IMG/VR virus record: IMGVR_UViG_3300030090_005037
Location: 1 to 20,871 of that record
Strand: one strand, 5' to 3'
Origin: a virus
Length of the DNA: 20,871 bases
A program made the translations under genes and the position numbers. The notes below the pieces were generated by a model. The model was not told the origin of the DNA and ran no database searches. It was given only the letters and a program-made list of their open reading frames with translations. Of the stretch, positions 20,858-20,871 are shown piece by piece (position 1 is the first letter of the stretch; every line of letters starts with the position of its first letter).

Positions 20858-20871
20858 CCGTTTTTTGAATG

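Noticed and set aside
1-20871. CRISPR array, tRNA, rRNA, insertion sequence, integrase or attachment site
   Set aside because: No regularly spaced identical repeats, cloverleaf-like sequences, transposase or recombinase motifs were found.

Overview
The window is a contiguous stretch of a tailed double-stranded DNA phage or prophage: the late packaging, head, tail and virion-decoration region. Nearly everything is on the + strand, tightly packed, with many TGATG/ATGA stop-start overlaps, so it reads as one long translationally coupled late operon. Gene order and families are lambda-like: large terminase, gpW-type joiner, lambda-family portal, protease/scaffold, HK97-fold capsid, head closure, HK97 gp10-type protein, tail tube, frameshifted G/GT chaperones, tape measure. 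The tail tube plus tape measure without any sheath gene indicate a siphovirus with a long flexible tail. G+C looks to be in the mid-to-high fifties by eye. A Gram-negative host is likely; a marine or planctomycete-type host is only a guess from the flavour of the accessory virion proteins.

Layout. 1-1273: 3' part of the large terminase (its ATPase end lies off the left edge). 1286-1828: zinc-ribbon protein, a hairpin-rich gap and a gpW-like joiner. 1828-4430: portal, a small basic overlapping ORF, and a protease fused to a scaffold-like tail with a probable internal scaffold start. 4431-4554: leader with a stem-loop. 4555-7175: major capsid, head closure, gp10-like protein, tail tube and an acidic small protein. 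7166-7833: tail assembly chaperone with a canonical A AAA AAC slippery site that fuses it in the -1 frame to the next ORF. 7833-9764: tape measure. 9764-13709: tail-tip or adhesin region with mostly unrecognised proteins, including a Trp-rich 624-residue protein and a low-GC Cys-rich 72-residue protein. 13724-16483: a 919-residue repeat-built fibre protein. 16510-18571: further virion-type proteins, one built from three copies of the same domain. 18587-20444: small membrane/coiled-coil protein, HTH-like protein, metallophosphoesterase, small HExxH metallopeptidase and a coiled-coil protein. 20441-20722 (- strand): ribbon-helix-helix regulator converging on the late operon, with palindromes upstream of it at the right edge.

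How they work together. Terminase packages DNA through the portal into a shell assembled on the scaffold and matured by the protease. Head-closure and gp10-like proteins cap head and tail. G and G-T chaperone tube polymerisation around the tape measure, and the distal genes build tip and fibres. No endolysin, integrase, replication gene, tRNA or CRISPR array is visible. The most solid non-obvious signal is the frameshift site. The internal scaffold start, the repeat architecture of the fibre, the three-domain protein and the Cys-rich low-GC insert are the next most interesting points.
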